Below, one piece after another: positions 60,128 to 64,000 of a stretch of DNA of 64,000 bases. Under the pieces are notes generated by a model that did not search any database, was not told the DNA's origin, and worked only from the letters and a program-made list of their open reading frames with translations. Numbering within the stretch: position 1 is the first letter of the stretch; every line of letters begins with the position of its first letter. The stretch comes from G965267605 sp965267605 (GTDB lineage: Bacteria; Bacteroidota; Bacteroidia; Flavobacteriales_E; Vicingaceae), in assembly GCA_965267605.1 (NCBI GenBank), contig OZ254088.1, positions 3,604,883 to 3,668,882 of the forward strand, written 5' to 3'. Position numbers and translations under genes: made by a program.

Positions 60128-62546
60128 ACCGGGTTTTAGCATATCGGAAATTGCGGAGATCACAGGAGGTCAGGTCGTTGGTGTAAATGAGGGTAAGGTT
60201 CACCACTTCATTACGGATAGCCGCTCACACGTCCATGAGAGAGACACGCTATTTATTTGCCTGCGCACGGCTAAACGCCATGGAAAGGTTTTTATACCGG
60301 ATATGGTGGAGAAGGGCGTAAGGTTCTTTCTCGTTGATGAACAACCGGCCAACCCAGCTGCTGAACAGGGATACATTGTAGTGGAAGACACTCTTCGTGC
60401 TTTGCAGAAGATTGCAGCCGCGCATCGACAGAGGTTTGATATTCCAGTTATAGCTATCACAGGGAGCAATGGTAAGACCATTGTGAAGGAATGGTTGTAT
60501 GAATTGCTTCGAGGTGAGTACAACATTATTCGATCCCCAAAAAGTTATAACAGTCAGTTGGGTGTAGCGAAGTCCTTATTGAACATGCGGAAGGAACACG
60601 GGTTGGCCATTATTGAGGCGGGTATATCGCAACCAGATGAAATGGAACACCTGCAGCGCATGATCCAGCCCACATTAGGTGTATTCACAAATCTCGGTCA
60701 GGCCCACAATGCCGGATTTGAATCGGAGGAGGTGAAGGGCAAAGAGAAGGTGAAACTTTTCGCTGGTATTGAAGTTGTTCATTGTACCGATCAGGAGAAC
60801 ATCGGACCCCTGCAAATTGATCCGGCTTTGTCATGGGGCAAGGATGGGGAGTTGTTAAAACTGCAAGACCAACGGGAAGTAGAGGGGAGGTGTGTTGTAA
60901 CCACTGATCGGGGTGAATTTGAATTACCATTTACAGATGTAGCTTCAATAGAAAATGCCATGCACGTAGTGGCTGTTGCCGTGCATCTTGGTATTTCACC
61001 AGATCGGATCAGGGAGGTAGTTGCAGAATTGCAGCCTGTTGCAATGCGACTAGAATCTATCGAAGGCCGAAATGGCTGCCTGATCATTAATGATGCCTAC
61101 AATGCGGATTTGGGTTCTCTGGAAATAGCATTGGTAGAACTTAATCGCAAATCAGGAGGAAGAAAGAAGACAGTGATCATGTCCGATATCCTTCAGGATA
61201 AAGCGAACCCCGATGTGCTGTACGGAAAGGTGGTGGACCTGTTGAAGAATAAGCAAGTAGACCGAATGATTGGGGTAGGGGAACGCATCAGTGATTGCAG
61301 GCATTTGTTTTCCGATTTGGATAGCAAGTTCTATCCTACCACTGAAGCATTGGCAGACGCCATCAATACTACGGATTTCAGGAACGAAGCGATTCTTGTG
61401 AAAGGTGCGCGACCGTTTCGTTTTGAACTCGTGGTGGACCGGTTGCAGGAGAAGACCAATAAAACTGTTTTCGAGATCAACCTCAGTGCGCTTGAGGAGA
61501 ACCTGAATACGATTCGAGAAAACCTGGATGATGGTACGAAGATCATGGCCATGGTTAAGGCCTATGGCTATGGGGCCGGATCTGCTACGCTGGGTAAGAA
61601 ACTTAAGGATCTGGGAGTTGATTATTTCGGTGTTGCGCATATAGATGAAGGCATCGAAATGAAAGGGTATGAGCTTGGATTGCCCATCATGGTGCTGAAT
61701 CCTGAATTGCACGGATTGCCTACGATGGTGGAACACGAATTAGAACCTGTAGTATACAACCTTCAGGAACTGGATGAACTTATCAGAACGTTGATTCTGA
61801 AAGGTATCCAGGATTATCCCATCCACATCAATCTGGATACTGGAATGCACCGTTTGGGATTCGATAAATCAGATCTCCCGGAACTAATCGAGATGATCAA
61901 AGCGCAGCCGGAGGTGCGTGTCCAATCTATATTTACGCACCTGGCAGCCAGTGAAGATTCGGGGGAAGATGAGTTCACCGAAACGCAGTTAGAACGGTTT
62001 GAAGATTGGGCTGCGCTGATTACGGGTAGACTGGGATATAGTGTGATGTTGCATGCATTAAATTCTGCCGGAACACAGAGATTTACTGACCACCAGTTCG
62101 ATATGGTACGTGTTGGCATTGCTATGTTTGGTGTAAGTGCTAATGATGAAGCGTTAAGATCGGTGTGCGCATTGAAAACCACTGTCAGTCAGGTAAAGGA
62201 ACTATCGAAGGGTGAGACTATAGGTTATAACCGTGCGTACACTATGCCCGATGCGGGTAAGATTGCGGTAATTCCGATCGGCTATGCCGATGGTTTTAGA
62301 AGAAGTCTTAGCAATGGCGTGGGAAAGGTTACCATCAATGGACAGCAATATCCAGTTGCGGGTAATGTGTGTATGGATATGTGCATGATTGATGTTACGG
62401 GCTCAACTGTGAAGGCAGGAGATGTGGTGGAGATTTTTGGCGACCACCAATCATTGAATGCATTTGCCAACGCGATGCAAACGATTCCTTACGAAGTGCT
62501 GACCTCAATCCCAAATAGAGTGAAGCGCGTCTATGTGACAGATTGA
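60120..62546 (+). CDS. murF-alr: MurF ligase fused to alanine racemase
   Basis: Peptidoglycan precursor enzyme of 808 residues. Residues 1-435: MurF, adding D-Ala-D-Ala to UDP-MurNAc-tripeptide (ATP site ITGSNGKTIVKEWL at about 116-129). Residues about 445-808: PLP alanine racemase, with lysine in MAMVKAYGYGAG, the catalytic tyrosine likely in ETIGYNRAYTMPD, and GIAMFG. The fusion couples D-alanine production to its use and is typical of Bacteroidota. The MurF P-loop reads GSNGKT followed by I where most have T. Confidence 0.93.
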   Translation: MTEPGFSISEIAEITGGQVVGVNEGKVHHFITDSRSHVHERDTLFICLRTAKRHGKVFIPDMVEKGVRFFLVDEQPANPAAEQGYIVVEDTLRALQKIAAAHRQRFDIPVIAITGSNGKTIVKEWLYELLRGEYNIIRSPKSYNSQLGVAKSLLNMRKEHGLAIIEAGISQPDEMEHLQRMIQPTLGVFTNLGQAHNAGFESEEVKGKEKVKLFAGIEVVHCTDQENIGPLQIDPALSWGKDGELLKLQDQREVEGRCVVTTDRGEFELPFTDVASIENAMHVVAVAVHLGISPDRIREVVAELQPVAMRLESIEGRNGCLIINDAYNADLGSLEIALVELNRKSGGRKKTVIMSDILQDKANPDVLYGKVVDLLKNKQVDRMIGVGERISDCRHLFSDLDSKFYPTTEALADAINTTDFRNEAILVKGARPFRFELVVDRLQEKTNKTVFEINLSALEENLNTIRENLDDGTKIMAMVKAYGYGAGSATLGKKLKDLGVDYFGVAHIDEGIEMKGYELGLPIMVLNPELHGLPTMVEHELEPVVYNLQELDELIRTLILKGIQDYPIHINLDTGMHRLGFDKSDLPELIEMIKAQPEVRVQSIFTHLAASEDSGEDEFTETQLERFEDWAALITGRLGYSVMLHALNSAGTQRFTDHQFDMVRVGIAMFGVSANDEALRSVCALKTTVSQVKELSKGETIGYNRAYTMPDAGKIAVIPIGYADGFRRSLSNGVGKVTINGQQYPVAGNVCMDMCMIDVTGSTVKAGDVVEIFGDHQSLNAFANAMQTIPYEVLTSIPNRVKRVYVTD

Positions 62547-62586
62547 TAACAGAATTGCCCTAACTTTATTACACAAAACTGAACGT

Positions 62587-62940
62587 ATGGAAATTACCAG
62601 TGTATACACCGATGTAAATGGCCAGAGTCATTTCGAGATGCTCCCCGTACTGATGGAGAACAAAACTGAAATGGGGTTCATCAGTGATCCGATCCGAAAA
62701 GTCGAATACATTGATTTTCATAATGTACTACCACATCAGGTCTGGGGATACCATAACGTTAGCAGCAAAGTTTACATCATCATTCTTGATGGTGAGTTAG
62801 AGCTGGAGGTCAGTAACGGTGAGAGTAAGAAATTCAGTAAAGGTGATGTGATCCTGTTGGACGACCGTTCAGGGCAGGGACATAAGCCCAGTACTTTCCA
62901 GAATACAGTTTGTGGGCTGGTGATCCACCTGGAAGCTTAA
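62587..62940 (+). CDS. Cupin-domain protein
   Basis: 117 residues, single cupin barrel: VLPHQVWGYHNVSSKVYIIILDGELELEV and GDVILLDDRSGQGHKPS. It could belong to the small sugar-isomerase-like cupins, but the histidine pattern is not the one expected for FdtA, so no activity is claimed. It lies 40 bases after murF-alr and one base before the convergent caspase-like gene. Confidence 0.75.
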   Translation: MEITSVYTDVNGQSHFEMLPVLMENKTEMGFISDPIRKVEYIDFHNVLPHQVWGYHNVSSKVYIIILDGELELEVSNGESKKFSKGDVILLDDRSGQGHKPSTFQNTVCGLVIHLEA

Positions 62941-62941
62941 C

Positions 62942-64000
62942 TTAATACACTACAAAATCGTTCACCAGGTTTTCTCTTCTCGTGGTGGGAACCTGCTTTC
63001 CCTTGGTGAGTTCGTAAACCCGATTCACTACGTAATCCCGTAATTCAGATATCCGCAACTCCCCATTCGAAGTGGTGGCTTCGTCACATTTCTTAAATGC
63101 TTCCAATAAGCTTAACGTGAATACCCCGTTCTTCCATTTCGCTGACTCAAATGCAAATTCATGTCCTCCTGCCGCTGATATAACAGTAGCTCCGGTTCCC
63201 TTGCTCACGTCCGTAAATAAGGCTTGCATGTAAGCAAAGGAGTTTCTTAATCCGAGCTTTGGTTTGGCAGTGAAACCTCCCGACCGTGATGTAACATTGA
63301 CATTGGTTTCTGTTTCTGCCACCGCAAGCTCACTGTCCTCTTTGTCCACTTCACCACTATGGCATGCATCGATCAGGATGAGCTTATTGCGCGATGGACT
63401 GGCGTCTATCATATCCTCCACTGCACTGTACGGTAGGCCTCGTACGGAAGGATTGTAAAAATCAACGTCATGGGTAGCCAAATAGTAGTCTAACTGCTCA
63501 TCAAGGAGTCCGTGCGAACTGATATAGATGACCACGTGATCATCAACGCCAGCTTTCTTCATAAATTCAGCCTTTGTCAGGATGTGCTCTTTGGTGGCAT
63601 TTACATCCGTAATGGAAACGTGGTGTACGTTCGCAAAGTTCTTGCTTCGCTTAAGAGCCGCAGCCAGATCCTTTGCATCCTTTACCGCATAGGTAAGGTT
63701 TCGTAAACTATCCTTGTATTGGCTTACACCCATAGAGAGTATATATAGATCAGGTTTGAATGGGGGTTTATTGTAAGTGACCTTATGTAGTTGACGAAAA
63801 CTCTCCGCTCCTGTTGCGTTGATGCAACTTACCTCGATTTGATTCTCACCCGCACTTAATGGGATCGTGATCTTGTCTTCGAACTTATAGGTTGATTGCT
63901 TTGAGATATCCTTCCCCATCTTACCGAACAAAGGAATATCATTAACGTTGATATGCACCCGGTTCAAATGGTAGATGCTATCATGCATTGATACATTGAT
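62942..64000 (-). CDS. Caspase-fold (C14) protein, C-terminal part
   Basis: The frame is open through the right edge, so the start is outside the window; at least 352 residues are visible. The visible N-terminal part is a beta segment (VHINVNDIPLFGKMG) ending in the ENQIEVSCINATGAES pattern seen before caspase domains in Bacteroidota WD40-caspase proteins. The peptidase core has the catalytic pair: His in VIYISSHGLLDE and Cys in LILIDACHSGEVD, plus the start YILSMGVSQYKDSLRNLTYAVKDA. It would cleave after basic or acidic residues like metacaspases; target unknown. Confidence 0.85.
   Translation of the reverse strand: MNVSMHDSIYHLNRVHINVNDIPLFGKMGKDISKQSTYKFEDKITIPLSAGENQIEVSCINATGAESFRQLHKVTYNKPPFKPDLYILSMGVSQYKDSLRNLTYAVKDAKDLAAALKRSKNFANVHHVSITDVNATKEHILTKAEFMKKAGVDDHVVIYISSHGLLDEQLDYYLATHDVDFYNPSVRGLPYSAVEDMIDASPSRNKLILIDACHSGEVDKEDSELAVAETETNVNVTSRSGGFTAKPKLGLRNSFAYMQALFTDVSKGTGATVISAAGGHEFAFESAKWKNGVFTLSLLEAFKKCDEATTSNGELRISELRDYVVNRVYELTKGKQVPTTRRENLVNDFVVY

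Noticed and set aside
61152..61736. 194-codon frame opposite murF-alr
   Set aside because: Antisense shadow of a well-supported enzyme; no start signal or family pattern.
1..64000. tRNA or rRNA genes, CRISPR arrays, insertion sequences, prophage
   Set aside because: Scanned the gaps for tRNA-like cloverleaf ends, evenly spaced repeats and transposase or integrase genes; none seen. Gaps are mostly under 130 bases.

Overview
The window is a contiguous piece of a Bacteroidota chromosome, most likely a Flavobacteriales-type marine or freshwater bacterium. Supporting signs are a C-terminal type IX secretion (T9SS) sorting domain, a gliding-motility-type C-terminal domain, matches to the Bacteroidota -7 promoter box TAnnTTTG, and several lineage-typical proteins. 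These include a MurF-alanine racemase fusion, a DAHP synthase-chorismate mutase fusion, DUF3098 between ftsX and uppP, a DnaG with no zinc-finger ligands, and a thymidine kinase without its usual zinc cysteines. The window has about 67 protein genes, very tightly packed, often with ATGA or TAATG overlaps. No gene-free stretch exceeds 300 bases. I saw no rRNA, tRNA, CRISPR array, insertion sequence or prophage.

Layout. 1-10.9 kb: the end of frr, a T9SS beta-helix protein, a radical SAM/SPASM enzyme, an M23 peptidase overlapped by tryptophan 2,3-dioxygenase, DUF3108, rnpA with an S41 protease, then an O-antigen ligase whose end overlaps a convergent GT9 glycosyltransferase. 10.9-14.5 kb: an arsenic operon (arsR, arsI, arsC, aquaglyceroporin, alkyltransferase-like protein) running on into mrp. 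14.5-18.3 kb: an HTH regulator diverging from a CsgG-like secreted protein across four evenly spaced TTGC-N6/7-GCAA palindromes, a second secreted protein, and a NifU-domain protein. 18.3-31 kb: housekeeping genes leuS, ftsX, DUF3098, uppP, truB, queA, ispD, rlmN, a polyprenyl synthase, a MORN lipoprotein, dnaG and an MscS channel. 31-41 kb: a ClC channel, a GT-C-like membrane protein, an Lrp regulator, an ATP-grasp plus N-formylglutamate-amidohydrolase/DUF1704 cassette, and a run of exported proteins of unknown function. 41-47 kb: recJ, aroG-CM, cysH, a nucleotide-sugar epimerase and two exported proteins. 47-54.5 kb: a SpoIIE-type phosphatase and a six-gene TetR/LolA-like/ABC/beta-barrel operon. 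54.5-64 kb: rsmI, an ECF sigma factor with an unusual membrane partner, DUF1801, an M28 peptidase, tdk, murF-alr, a cupin, and the C-terminal part of a caspase-fold protein that runs off the right edge.

The most interesting leads are: (1) the two-gene ATP-grasp / FGase-DUF1704 cassette (35.5-38.5 kb), which looks like an uncharacterised amino-acid or peptide metabolite pathway; (2) the ECF sigma factor paired with a membrane protein ending in a T9SS-like CHU_C domain (55.3-57.0 kb), a candidate sensor of outer-membrane secretion; (3) four operator-like palindromes at 40-base spacing (15.48-15.62 kb); (4) an arsenic operon with no ArsB/Acr3 pump; (5) a small repeat element whose flanks duplicate the coding end of the phosphatase gene (47.13-47.26 kb). 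Functions are inferred from recognised family motifs; no database search was run.
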